Assembly (NCBI GenBank): GCA_014529385.2
Contig: CM043966.1
Location: forward strand, 43,097,037-43,161,036
Origin: Adiantum capillus-veneris
Lineage: Eukaryota > Streptophyta > Polypodiopsida > Polypodiales > Pteridaceae
Length of the DNA: 64,000 nt
Direction of reading: 5' to 3'
Every line of letters starts with the position of its first letter. Positions within the stretch are counted from its first letter, which is position 1. The notes beneath the pieces are model-generated. The model was not told the origin of the DNA and did not search any database. It was given only the letters and a program-made list of their open reading frames with translations. Of the stretch, positions 8,780 through 20,769 are shown piece by piece. A program made the translations under genes and the position numbers.

Positions 8780-9862
8780 GCTTGAGGAGCTACCAAGTGG
8801 CGGGTGCGATAAGTCCTACATGCGCAAAAATGAACAAGAGTCTAAGGTATATAGGATGGGGCATTGACCCTCCCAAGGCATCAAAAAGGTGGCGTAAGCT
8901 CCTTGAGCTCTCCCAACAATGGAGTCCAGCTAGTGGTGGCACTATGCGTGCTACTTGCAGTCATGGGCAACAGTGTTAGGCGTTTCTGTTGCCGACAGTG
9001 GGCGGTGTGGTTTTGGCTGTAGTCGCGCTATCAGATGGCGTGGTCATGATGTTGATGATGTGGAATTAGCAACAAGCGGGTGTTCTCATTGAACCCATCA
9101 ACGGTCAATTATTTTAATAGTAAGGGGGGTCCCACGGCATTGTCACACAGGCGTAATAAGGGGGCCCTCCCATATCGCTTGAGGGACAAGCATGCCAAAA
9201 TTAGAAGGCGGGCCACATGCACACATGCAGAGGGAGCTTAGAATAGGAAAGGAGACTCAAATAAATAAGGAGGCCTCACACACCCTACAGGGGGCCGGCT
9301 TTTTGGCAGTTTTGGGGAGCTTGTTTGGGAAAAGGAGAGCTAAATAATGGAGCTTTCAATAGGATTTGGGAAGCTCTTAAAGAAGGAAGTTTGGTGCCAA
9401 CAAGGGTGCCATCTACATATTTTTCCTTGACCTCTCGGAGGTGAAGCCTGAGATTGCCCAATTTTTTTTTGAGCTCGTCTTTATCAAGCCGACGGAGCCT
9501 TTGTAGCAGGTTTCATAGTTTTTGTACATGATATTCTTTGCCACAATTAAAGCAAACCATATCAAAACTTGTTGCCATTTCTTCCCCCATTTCCCCTTCT
9601 TCTGTTTGATCTGTTCTAACCTTTTGGTGCCAGTGTTTGATATGTGCGTGCCTCCTCGGGCCTCTGTGTGTGAGAGAGAGAAAGAGAGAGTGGTGTGTGT
9701 TGCGGCAAGGTCATAAATGGGCAAAATTTGGTGTGGTGGTCTGCTGTCATTTGTGCAAGTTTTGAAGGTGAACTTAAGTGGATTGGGGTGCAATGATTAT
9801 CCAGGGCTATAGAGAGGAAGATTGTTTGTGTGCCGGGTAAGTTCCCCTTTTCCCCCTATCCA
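8780..9862 (+). repeat. L1 LTR-like repeat, copy B, right part
   Basis: Continuation of copy B after C1, from GCTTGAGGAGCTACC to CCCCCTATCCA. A TATA-like GGTATATAGGATGG is at about 8846. The antisense zinc-knuckle-like string recurs near 9530-9560. Confidence 0.82.
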
Positions 9863-10201
9863 TCTTCTGGTGTCCCCACGGAGGAGCACACTGATGCTCC
9901 GATTTGAAGTTGAAAGCAGAATTTGAAGATAGCGAAGATGATGGATCCAAGTTTTGGCCCCATATTTACAGGTGTTGAAGACCCTTAAGATTGGTTGGCG
10001 GATTTTGAATTGTGGCTGCTATTGATGCATATGTTGACGGATGCAGAAAGCCTGCAAACGGTGCCGTGGTTGATGCACGGATGAACAAAGGTTGGTTCGA
10101 TGATTTGAAGTGTGATGATCGAAGTTTGTGGCAAAAGCTGCATAGCCAATTTCTAAAGGTGGTTACTCCGAAAGAGGCTGGTACGGTACACCAAGGCGTA
10201 A
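9863..10201 (+). pseudogene. gag: L1-B gag remnant, N-terminal part
   Basis: Same start as L1-A: a TGGTGTCCCC PBS-like site, then ATG at 9938/9941 and DPSFGPIFTGVEDP. Broken frames continue through ADFEL, LQTVPW and WFDDLKCDDRSLWQKLHSQFLK. This matches the Retrotrans_gag pattern in which conserved Trp and Leu precede a final RF. Frameshifts and a stop after GVEDP show it is dead. Gypsy-like affinity is inference from the motif pattern. Confidence 0.62.
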
Positions 10202-10320
10202 GTAAGTTCAGTTTATTGTGAGAATTATGAAGCATGGTGGAAGCAGTTGGAGGTTGCTACTGGGTCAAAGGCAACCAGTACTTGAAGTTGTGAAATTTTT
10301 TGGAGTGCTTGCATCCAAAG

Positions 10321-11145
10321 ATCAAAGCTGAAGAATAGAAACGTGAAGCAAAAGTTGGAGCTAGGATTGTTAAAGCTTGCAGATTATATGCCTTCTGTGG
10401 CAATAGCGGAGTGTTCTATGGTTCAACCAAAGGCGGTGCGTATTGTTCAAAGTACAAAACCTGTTGAGGTAAGGTCTATGGTCAATTTTTCTCCTTGGAA
10501 CTTTTCAATTTGTAGAGTACATGTGCCCCTGGTGAGTGAGCTTGTCATGAGCCTCTTGTCGAAGAGAACGTGTGTGCAAAAGAGATAGCCGATGTCAATA
10601 TCCAAGAGCAGCATGAGGAGTTCAAGCTTGGTTTTTTTAAGAAAGTGCATGATGTGGTAGCAGAGTGCAATCATGTTGCAAATGCCAAGAGCTTCGAGGG
10701 AGGTGAAGAAAGTGAGCAACGCCTAGATAATGATCAAAGCTGAACAATAGAAAGGTGAAGCAAAAGTTGGAGCTAGGATCGTTAAAGCTTGCAGATTATA
10801 TGCCTTCTGTGGCAATAGCGGAGTGTTCTATGGTTCAACCAAAGGCGGTGCCAATTGTTCAAAGTACAAAACCTGTTGAGGTAAGGTCTATGGTCAATTT
10901 TTCTCCTTGGAACTTTCCAATTTGTAGAGTACATGTGCCCCTGGTGAGTGAGCTTGTCATGAGCCTCTTGTCGAAGAGAACGTGTGTGCAAAAGAGATAG
11001 CCGATGTCAATATCCAAGAGCAGCATGAGGAGTTCAAGCTTGTTTTTTTTAAGAAAGTGCATGATGTGGTAGCAGAGTGCAATCATGTTGCAAATGCCAA
11101 GAGCTTCGAGGGAGGTGAAGAAAGTGAGCAACGCCTAGATAATGT
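10321..11145 (+). repeat. 412-bp tandem duplication inside U1
   Basis: ATCAAAGCTGAA(G/C)AATAG begins both copies, at 10321 and 10733. The copies are almost identical over 412 bp, much more alike than U1 is to U2 or U3, so this duplication is recent. Confidence 0.93.
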
Positions 11146-11308
11146 TCAACCTTTTGTGGAGTAGCAGGAGGATGAGTGTGTTGATACATAGTCGGCATGT
11201 AATGATGATGAAGATGAAGATACAAGCTTGAGTCTTTGGGAATCAAGCAAAGAGGATAGAATGGATGAGTTCACATCCTATGGCGAGGAGACCGAGTCTG
11301 ATTAGCCG

Positions 11309-11835
11309 GTGCTAATAAAGGTAAAGCTGCCTAATTATGTGTCTAATGATATGGTGATTGCCAATGTTCAAGAAGAGCAAGCTGAAGTGGCAAAGATTGT
11401 CAAGGAGGATATGTTGTCAACGAGGGCATGCAATGCTATGTTGGTAACCATGTTGATGGGAGTTGTAGTGGCAAGTGCAATGGTAGTGCACATAGTTCGG
11501 AGCTATGCAAGACAATGTAAGGTTGCACTTATGGGTAGCCAAGTTGGCCTACCAAGTCAACAGGGGGTGATGATGAAACAAAAATCGAAGGGGTTGGGAA
11601 TATTTCTAATGGTCATGATGTGATAAATGTTGACCAAAGAGAGGGGCAGTTAGAGGTGCCTATGGATTGCAATGATGATGCTATGGATACAGATCGTTTG
11701 GATAAGGTATGCTATGAAAGTGAGTCTAATTGGGGCTTTGATGATACCGAGGATGCTATGGATGAAGGTATGCAAGTTCTTGTGGATAAATCTTTGACCA
11801 GGATACATATGATGCGAGGGTTAGTCCCTCTATAG
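11309..11835 (+). pseudogene. Unassigned acidic ORF of L1 (U1 copy)
   Basis: Frames 11309-11623 and 11620-11835 together read a protein rich in Asp, Glu, Met and Val: KVKLPNYVSNDMVIAN, EEQAEVAKIVKEDMLSTRA, MDCNDDAMDTD, SNWGFDDTEDAMDEGMQ. A frameshift near 11570 (GTCAACAGGGGGTG versus GTCAACAGGAGGGTG in U2) separates them. Downstream after a stop the same line continues GEQCAMGMPV and GWEGGYDMS. U2 and U3 keep the same order. It matches no retroelement enzyme I know. It could be the C-terminal part of a long Gag or an additional ORF of a non-autonomous element; function unknown. Confidence 0.5.
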
Positions 11836-12142
11836 GTAAAGAGTCCTTTGGGTGAACAATGTGCTATGGGTATGCCGGTACAGACCAATGTGGGGGAATT
11901 CTTGGATCAACCATAGTACTTTTTGCACGAGGTTTCAAGCATGGAGGGCTCCACTTTCTGTGGCTAGGAGGGAGGGTATGATATGTCAAAGGCATTTTTT
12001 GTGATGGTGAGTTTGATGTTGCTTGGTATGGAGTGGATGCTTAATTGTCTATATATACATGCAGTGATAAAGATATGCTAGGGTCGGCTTATTTGGGTGA
12101 TGGTCTATGTGATGGGGTGCATCACCATGGTATCCAATCGGA

Positions 12143-13683
12143 GTAAGTTCAGTTTAATGTGAGAATTATGTAGCATGGTGGAAGCAGTTGGAGGTTTCTA
12201 CTGGGTCAAAGGCAACAAGTACTTGAAGTTGTCAAACTTTCTGGAGTGCTTGCATCCAAAGATCAAAGGTGAAGAACAGAAAGGTGAAGCAAAAGCTGGA
12301 GCTAGGATTGTTAAAGCTTGCAGATTACATGCCTTCTGTGGGAATAGCGGAGTGTTCTATGGTTCAACCAGAGGTGGTGCCAATTGTTCAAAGTACAAAA
12401 CCTGTTGAGGTAAGGTCTATGGTCAATTTTGCACCTTGGAAGTTTCCAATTTGTAGAGTACATGTGCCGATGGTGAGTGAGCTTGTCGACTAGGATCAGC
12501 TTTTTGTCGAAGAGAACGTGTGTGCAAAAGAGATAGCCTATGTCAAGATCCAAGAGCAGCATGAGGAGTTCAAGCTTGTTTTCTTTAAGAAAGTGCATGA
12601 TGTGGTAGCAGAGTGCAATCATGTTGCAAATGCCAAGAGCTTGGAGGGAGGTAAAGAAAGTGAGAAAATCCTAGATGATGGTAGGTCAACCTTTTGTGAA
12701 GTAGCAGGAGGATGAGGGTGTTGATACAGAGTCGGTTTGTAGTGATGATGAAGATGAAGATACAAGCTTGAGTCTTTGCGAAGCAAGTGAAAAGGATAGA
12801 ATGGATGAGTTCACATCCTATGGCGAGGAGACCAAGTCTGATTAGCCGGTGCTAATAAAGGTAAAGCTGCCTAATTATGTGTCTAATGATATGGTGATTG
12901 CCAATGTTCAAGAAGAGCAAGCTGAAGTGGCAAAGATTGTCAAGGAGGATATGTTGTCAACGAGGGCATGCAGTGCTATGTTGGTAACCATGTTGATGGG
13001 AGTTGTAGAGGCAAGTGCTATGGTTGTGCACATGGTTCATAGCTATGCACTACAATGGAAGGTTGCACTTATGGGTATCCAAGTTGGCCTACCAAGTCAA
13101 CAGGAGGGTGATGATGAAACAAAAACTGAAGGGGTTGGGAATATTTCTAATGCTCATGATGTGATGCATGCTGACCAGAGAGAGGGGCAGTTAGAGGTGC
13201 CTATGGATTGCAATGATGATGCTATGGATACATACCTTTTGGATAAGGTATGCTGTGAAAATGAGTCTAACTAGGGCTTTGATGATACCGAGGATGCTAT
13301 GGATGAAGGTTTGCAAGTTTTTGTGGATAAAGCTTTGACCAAGATACATATGATGCGAAAGTTAGTCCCTCTATAGGTAAAGACTCCTTTGGGTGAACAA
13401 TGTGCTATGGGTATGCCGGTACAGACCAATGTGGAGGAATTCTTGGATCAACCACAGTGCTTTTTGGACGAGGTTTCAAGCATGGAGGGCTCCATTTTCT
13501 GTGGCTGGGAGGGAGGGTATGATATGTCAGAGGCATTTTTTGTGATGGTGAGTTTGATGCTGCTTGGTATGGAGTGGATGCTTGTTTGTTGATAGATACA
13601 TGAAGTGATGAAGATATGCTAGGGTCAGCTTATTTGGGTGATGGTCTATGTGGTGGGATGCATCACCATGGTATGCAGTCGGA
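12143..13683 (+). repeat. L1-B tandem unit U2 (1.54 kb)
   Basis: Second unit, same order as U1 without the 412-bp duplication. Readable frames are 12269-12493 (LLKLADYMPSVGIAECSMVQP), 12518-12715 (EEFKLVFFKKVHDVVAECNHVANAKSLEGG) and 12849-13274 (acidic ORF, 141 codons and the longest surviving version). The last runs on past a stop to 13389-13592 (GEQCAMGMPVQTNVEEFLDQ). Confidence 0.88.
12849..13274 (+). pseudogene. Unassigned acidic ORF of L1 (U2 copy, best preserved)
   Basis: A 141-codon open stretch beginning MLIKVKLPNYVSNDM and ending NESN-stop where U1 reads SNWGFDDTED, so the stop replaces the Trp codon (TAG for TGG). It contains one moderately hydrophobic segment (AMLVTMLMGVVEASAMVVHM) that could be a membrane-associated or buried helix. 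The rest is acidic. No zinc finger, DSG, DDE or YxDD motif is seen. Repeated preservation in three units suggests past coding function; product unknown. Confidence 0.5.
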
Positions 13684-15219
13684 GTAAGTTCAGTTTATTG
13701 TGAGAATTCTGAAGCACGGTGTAAGCAGTTGGAGGTTACTACTGGGTCAAAGGCAACCAATACTTGAAGTTGTCGAATTTTCTGGAGTGCTTGCATCCAA
13801 AGATCAAAGGTGAAGAACAAAAAGCTGAAGAAAAATCTGGAGCTAGGATTGTTAAAGCTTGCAGATTATATGCCTTTTGTGGCAATAGCCGAGTGTCCTA
13901 TGATTCAACCAGAGACGGTGCCAATTGTTCCAAGTACAAAACCTGTTGAGGTAAGGTCTATGGTCAATTTTTCTCCTTGCAAGTTTCCAATTTGTAGAGT
14001 ACATGTGCCGATGGTGAGTGAGCTTGTCAACAAGGATGAGCCTCTTGTCGAAGAGAAAGTTTGTACAAAAAGAGATAGCCAATGTCAAGATCCAGGAGCA
14101 ACATGGGGAGTTCAAGTTTTTTTTTTAAAGAAAGTGCATGATGTGGTAGCAGAGTGCAATCATGTTGCAAATGCCAAGAGCTTGGAGGGAGGTGAAGAAA
14201 GTGAGCAAAGCCTAGATGATGGTCAAGCTTTTGTGGAGTAGCAGGAGGATGAGGGTGTTGATACAGAGTCGGCATGTAGTGATGATGAAGATGAAGATAC
14301 AAGCTTGAGTCTTTGGGAATCAAGTGAAGAGGATAGAATGCATGAGTTCACATCCTATGGCGAGGAGACCGAGTCTGTTTAGCCGGTGCCAATAAAGGGA
14401 AAGCTTCCTGATTATGTGTATAATGATATGGTGAATGCCAATGTTCAAGAAGAGCAAGCTAAAGTGGAAAAGATTGTCAAGGAGGATATGTTGTCAACGA
14501 CAGCGTGCAATGCTATGTTGGTAACCATGTTGATGGGAGTTGCAGTGGCAAGTGCTATGGTAGTGCACATGGTTCGGAGCTATGTAGGATAACATATGGT
14601 TGCACTTATGGGTAGCCAAGTTGGCCTACCAAGTCAACAGGAGGGCAATGATGAAACAAAAACCAAAAGGGTTGGGAATATTTCTAATGCTCATGATGTG
14701 ATGAATGCTGACCAAAGAGAGGGGCAGTTAGAGGTGCCTATGGATTGCAATGATGATGCTATGGATATACCTTTTGGATAAGGTATGCTGTGAAAGTGAG
14801 TCTAATTGGGGCTTTGATCATACCCAGGATGCTATGGATGAAGGTATGCAAGTTCTTGTGGATAAAGCTTTGACCAGGATACATATGATGCGAGGGTTAG
14901 TCCCTCTATAGGTAAAGACTCCTTTGGGTGAACAGTGTGCTATGGGTATGCCGGTAGAGACCAATGTGGTGGAATTCTTGGATCAACCACAGTGCTTTTT
15001 GGATGAGGTTTCAAGCATGGAGGGCTCCACTTTCTATGGTTGGGAGGGAGGGTATGATATGTCAGAGGCATTTTTTTGTGATGGTGAGTTTGATGCTGCT
15101 TGGTATGGAGTGGATGCTTGTTTGTTGATGGTGGATACATGAAGGGATGAAGATATGCCAGGGTTAGCTTATTTGGGTGATGGTCTATGTGGTGGGGTGC
15201 ATCACCATGGTATGCGGTC
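13684..15219 (+). repeat. L1-B tandem unit U3 (1.54 kb)
   Basis: Third unit, ending at TATGCGGTCAAAGG, where U1 and U2 read a similar sequence followed by GGAGTAAG and the next unit. Frames: 13810-14241 (143 codons covering the middle segment without the stops of other units), 14386-14592 and 14596-14781 (acidic ORF, one frameshift), and 14924-15142 (GEQCAMGMP to DACLLMVDT). Confidence 0.88.
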
Positions 15220-16110
15220 AAAGGTGGATGGGAGGAACCAATGGCAAGTTTTTGATCCAGGCGAAAACTATGTGATGCAGGGGGTGGGGCATCCAACTTG
15301 AGGTTTGGCAACATTGTAAATATGGTAGTTTTTGTCGTTAGCTCACATTTTTGGATAAAGTGTTTGCCAATTTTTGTCGTTCGTAGAAGAAAAAATATTT
15401 TTTTTGGTTGAAGATTGAATGTTCAACAAGGGGGTTGGGCAATGATGGTGCATTCAAAGTGTGTTGACCCTAGCAGAGGGATCAAGCAATGGTGTGTATG
15501 TTGATAGATGCATGGCAAAGTGCTAGAGCACGTATGGAAGGCCTAGGCAGGCGAGTGGCAGCGATGATGTATGTTTTATGTGGGTTTGTAGGATAGATGG
15601 GCTTCGGAATGGGCTAATTATGGTGGCAAGTGAAGAATGATCATAAGATTGGTTTTTGGGTTGGATATGTAGATCTTGAAGTGTTGAGTGAATTGGTCTA
15701 GATGGCTCTTCAATTGGAGATAGAGAGTGCAAGATATTGCAGTTTGAATGTGCAGTGCATTGCAAATTTGAGTCAAATAGGGCAGGTGATGCCAGGTGGT
15801 TAGAGCTGATTTCAGCGTATGGATGCGTAGAGCTTGAATTATGGAACATTTTGGTCTTTTTAGATCGTCATTTTGAGTTTTGGTTGCCGAGATTTCACCA
15901 GTTAAAGTTTCATTGGGTGCCAGTTCTGTGCCGATTTGATCACTTTGATCGGTGTGCCATTTGAGGTTTTTTGAGCCTCATCAGGGTTTGTATGTGTTCT
16001 ATGCGGCAAGTGGAGGCCATGGGAAGCTACAGATTTTCAATTGGGCATCGGTTTGGTTAGATATTGAAGTTTGAAGTGGGTGGCAATTGTCAACGGAGTG
16101 GTATCTTATG
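15220..16110 (+). pseudogene. L1-B 3' internal tail
   Basis: Just after U3 the frame reads VDGRNQWQVFDPGENYVM and then a stop. The FDPG string resembles C-terminal ends of some gypsy polyproteins, but that alone is weak. The rest (15300-15930) shows no coding signal that I recognise. From about 15935 (TTTGATCACTTTGATCGG) it matches the 3' end of L1-A (2695-2871), including a purine-rich AAGTGGAGGCCATGGGAAG that could serve as a polypurine tract. Confidence 0.55.
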
Positions 16111-17381
16111 TTGTTTGCCAATATTGATGCACGTCGTTCGAGGTTTCTGGACCATGGGAGTGCAGAGCAAAGCAATGGAATTGGAGCCCGACACTGAGGG
16201 TTTGCATGAAATTTTATGGATCGGCAGCTGGATCACCATGCAGTGAATGCCAATGCAGTAGAACTTCGGAAAAAAATGGGCTTGTTTACAAATTCTTTGG
16301 GGTGAAATGTTGAGAGTTTTGAGCACTTTGGAGGTCTACCGCTTGAGGAGCTACCACGTGGTGGGTCTGATAAGTCCCACATGTGCAAAAAATAGACAAG
16401 AGTCTAAGGTATATAGGATGGGGCATTGATCCTCCCAAGGAATCAGAAAGGTGGCATGAGCTCCTTGAGCCCCCCTAGCAATGGAGTCTGGCTAGTGGTG
16501 GCCCTATGGGCACAGTTAGGCATTTCTGTTGTTGCTGGCAGTGGGTGGTGTGGTTTTGGTTGTCGTCGCGCTATCATACGGCGTGGTCATGAGTTGATGG
16601 CGTGGCACTGGCAACAAGCGGGTGTTCTCACTGCACCCATCAATGTGCAATTCTTTTAATAGTAAGGGGGGTCCCACGGCATTGTCACGCCGTGATAAGG
16701 GGGCCCTCCCATATAGCTTGAGGGACAAGCATGCCAAAATTAGAAGGCACGCCACATGCACACATGCAGAGGGAGCCGCGAATAGAAAAGGAGGCTCAAG
16801 TAAAGAAAAAGGCGTCACACGCCCTACAGGAGGCCGGCTTTTTGGTAGTTTTGGGGAGCTCGTTTGGGAAAAGAAGAGCTCAATGGTGGAGCTTTCAATA
16901 GGAATTTTGGCAAGCTCTTAAAGCAGGAAGTTTGGTGCCAACGAGGGTGCCATCAACATATTTTTCCTTGACCTCGGTGAAGCCAAAGATTTCCCAATTG
17001 TTTTTGCGCTTATCATAATCATGCCGATGGAGCCTTTGTAGCAGGTTTCATGGTTGTTGTAGATGATGTTCTTTGCCACAATTGAATCAAATCGCATCAA
17101 ACTTATTGCCGTTTCTTCCCCCTTTTTCCCCTTCTTCTCTTTGCTCTATTCCCACCTTTTGAGATGTGCATGCCTCCTCGGGCCTCTCTGTGTGTGAGAG
17201 AGAAAGAGAGAGTGGTTTGTGTTGCGGCACGATCATAAACTGGCAAAAATCGGTGTGGTCTGGTTTCAATTGTGCGAGTTTTGAAGGTGAACTTTGGTGG
17301 ATTATGATGCAGTGATTATCATGGGCTATAGAGAGGTGGATTGTTTGTGTGTCGGGTGTGTTCCCCTTTTCCCCTTATCCA
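16111..17381 (+). repeat. L1 LTR-like repeat, copy C
   Basis: Third copy, ending CCCCTTATCCA at 17381, after which sequence diverges from copies A and B. It holds the undisrupted C1 target GAGGTCTACCGCTTGAGGAG (about 16332-16351). A TATA-like box is at about 16408. Confidence 0.82.
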
Positions 17382-18603
<1,222 letters not shown>

Positions 18604-19102
18604 CATAGAACATAACAACTTTGGTATTTCCCAACCGCCTTGTTGAACATTCATGTTCAACCAAAAACATGCTCATTGAACTAAAAATAATTTGGACAAA
18701 CAAAACAAACACTCTGCACGCATATAATCTGCTACCATATGTACAAAGCCTTACTCCTAATTCATGCCACTTCTCCTCAAGCGGGTTGCCCAACCCCCTG
18801 CATCATCGCATGGAAACACCCTTGTTGAACATTCATGCTCAACAAAAAACATGCTCATTGAACTAAAAAACTGCAAAACTAAACAAACACTCCGCACACA
18901 TAAAATATTCTACCATATATATAAAGCCTTACTCTGCTTCATGCTACTTCTCTTCAGGCGCGTTGCCCAACCCCCTACATCACCACATCGCATCCACTTG
19001 CGTCAAATATCTGACTTTGAGCACCTGCATCCACTTGCAACACCTTCCCATAATGTTGCTCCCTGGCACATAGCCATCCACACACAAAAGCTGCCCATGG
19101 CA
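18604..19102 (-). pseudogene. L2 3' tail
   Basis: On the reverse strand the stretch just left of C2 reads GAQSQIFDASGCDVVM followed by GGGGGTTGGGCAACG. This parallels the L1 tail (NQWQVFDPGENYVM then GGGGGTGGGGCATCC at 15230-15300). It therefore appears to be the 3' internal end of an element related to L1 but in the opposite orientation. C2 separates it from its gag part at 24528-26330. No enzyme domain is visible. Confidence 0.55.
18639..19000. repeat. 182-bp tandem repeat, two copies
   Basis: CTTGTTGAACATTCATG starts both units, at 18639 and 18821; both end near GTTGCCCAACCCCCTRCATCA. Unit 1 carries a perfect inverted repeat GTTGAACA-TTCA-TGTTCAAC (18642-18661), which in unit 2 has one change. 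Confidence 0.88.
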
Positions 19103-19328
19103 TGATGAGTGCACATGTGCACGGATGCGTGTGTGCGTGCACGGTGTGGTGCATGCGAGGAAGGGGGAAGAGCACAAGCTGGTGTGGGTGGAGCAGCCTC
19201 ACAAGACTCAAGATGAGGAGCTCCTTATTCTCATATGTAATGAAGAATAAGGGTATGTACACACGTGAGCGAGCGGTTGGACACTGGACATCCGAGCGGG
19301 CAAAAGGCGTAGCACCTTTACTTCAACA
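19103..19328 (-). repeat. C2 3' LTR
   Basis: 226 bp, TGATGAGTGCACATG to TTACTTCAACA. Followed at 19329-19345 by the complement of the PPT CTTTAAGTGGGAGATTG. Confidence 0.92.
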
Positions 19329-19559
19329 ATCTCCCACTTAAAGGCGATGCATCGATAAGTGAGGCCTACTAGCTAAACTACTAGTAGGTACAAGAATTCG
19401 GTGAGAGTGGTATCTCAACCTACGCCCACTGGCTCACTCTATCGATCTACATGCAGTTGTATCGGCTCTGGTGGTAGGAGAGTGTGCATACCCACGCTAG
19501 AGACTGCATGTAAATCTCACAGACAACTGTATATGGTCTGCAAAGCTCCATGAAGCGTC

Positions 19560-19925
19560 ATGCTGGTGTTAGCCACCGTATGGCTGACTGCAAATGCTCC
19601 CACTGCAGCTGCTAGGTCGGGCCTCGACAGTAACAAGTCAAACATGAGACACCCGAACGCTGACAAAATCTGTGCAAGACTGGTTGTACTCACCTCCCCT
19701 GTGCTATCTGCAAATCACTACATCCTCACGACTACCCATAGCGTATGGATGTGTCAACACCGACACTGGGGAAGCTACGTCCCTCTCACCCATAGGCAAA
19801 ACTGTGCATCGTGGAACCAATTCATCAGCCTCTAACATGAGCATGTCAAAAAACTCCATATTGGTCAGCTCTATCTGTGTCTCTGAGGAGCAGACCTGCT
19901 CTACATCTGCCTGCACAAAGTCTGA
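19560..19925 (-). pseudogene. C2 pol remnant: RT/RNase H connection
   Basis: Reverse strand 19570-19680 reads SAFGCLMFDLLLSRPDLAAAVG, equivalent to the copia GSLMYxxxxTRPDIAxAVG connection between RT and RNase H. Upstream (19704-19916) is an unassigned frame MQADVEQVCSS to GSREDVVICR, preserved in the sister copy. The RT palm with YVDD is missing, so this is a fusion left by an internal deletion. Confidence 0.7.
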
Positions 19926-20086
19926 CTAGAGCACTACCACTCTATCTCTGTCTCTACAGAGTCTACTAGCATGTCCTGCACAGCCAAATGCTCTATCTCA
20001 TGAGCATGATGGAGATCACTGGCAAAAAATACACGTCTTGTCTCTTGCTCAAAGCATGCTAGCAACAAAACCGAGACTACGCCGTC

Positions 20087-20467
20087 TCAAACCTCAGACA
20101 CATGCATAGGATATACCAAGCCGCTGCGGGCTCCTCTGGCAATCACTAGTGAACAGCAATGCATCTGGAAAGACTGCTTTCTAAGCAGTACCTGACAACC
20201 AAAAGTTTCCAACTGTCTCACTGAGATCAAGCTATGTCTCAGCTGAGGAACATACCACATATGTCGTAGCGTGTATGACGCACCACTGGGCAATGACAAA
20301 CAAACATCTCCTGCACCCTCTATGTCAAACACCGAACCATCGGCCAAGTGCACACAGCCAAGTCTCCCACTAGAAAATGTGCTAAACCACTCACGACATG
20401 GTGTGACGTGAGAAACTGCATCGCTATCTAGTAACCACTGTGGAGAAAGTGTACTAACCATAGACAA
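20087..20467 (-). pseudogene. C2 protease-like segment
   Basis: A 126-codon frame with QWLLDSDAVSHVTPCREWFSTF, the copia protease start in which DSG has become DSD, so the active site is damaged. It continues through LADGSVFDIEGAGDV, TLRHMWYVPQLRHSLISVRQL and ends near GLVYPMHVSEV. It is not followed by the GAG-pre-integrase zinc region. Confidence 0.82.
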
Positions 20468-20489
20468 ATCTGCAAGAGGTACACTGGAG

Positions 20490-20720
20490 GCAATCGTGAC
20501 ATCACCGTCTCACTGGCATAGATTGCCACTGGAACTGCCTCTCTAACTTCTGTCAAAGTTGTATCTGCATCTTGCATACATCTCTGTTGCTGTCTCATAT
20601 GTCTAAAACAACTGTATCTAATGTGCCCTATGTGACCGCAATGTCAACAATGCATGTATCGGCAAGAACGAGACCACCGTCTCTCAATGTCACACATGTC
20701 CGCTACCATAAGTGAACGCC
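20490..20720 (-). pseudogene. C2 Gag zinc-knuckle remnant
   Basis: The reverse frame reads HCGHIGHIRYSCF, a CX2CX4HX4C knuckle lacking its first Cys (a stop lies there), just upstream of the protease. The sister copy has WHYGHTGHIMCCC at the same place. The rest of Gag is absent. Confidence 0.65.
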
Positions 20721-20769
20721 AAAATGGCAACAAAAGTGGGAGATCACTTGACCACTATGCTAATCAAGC

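Larger units (their letters stand above)
10202..12142 (+). repeat. L1-B tandem unit U1 (1.94 kb)
   Basis: Starts GTAAGTTCAGTTTATTGTGAG. In order it holds a gag helix (YLKLxNFLECLHPKI), a segment reading LLKLADYMPSVAIAECSMVQP through VRSMVNFSPW and ELV, an acidic stretch, and a frame from about 11309 (MLIKVKLPNYVSNDM, IVKEDMLSTRACNAM, VPMDCNDDAMD) that ends near LGEQCAMGMP. U1 is ~400 bp longer than U2 and U3 because of an internal 412-bp duplication. Most reading-frame breaks are single stops at places where sister units read through. I do not recognise the product. Confidence 0.85.

Noticed and set aside
15235-15290. WQVFDPGENYVM as proof that L1 encodes a gypsy Pol
   Set aside because: A short C-terminal-like string; no RT, INT or RNase H anywhere in L1.
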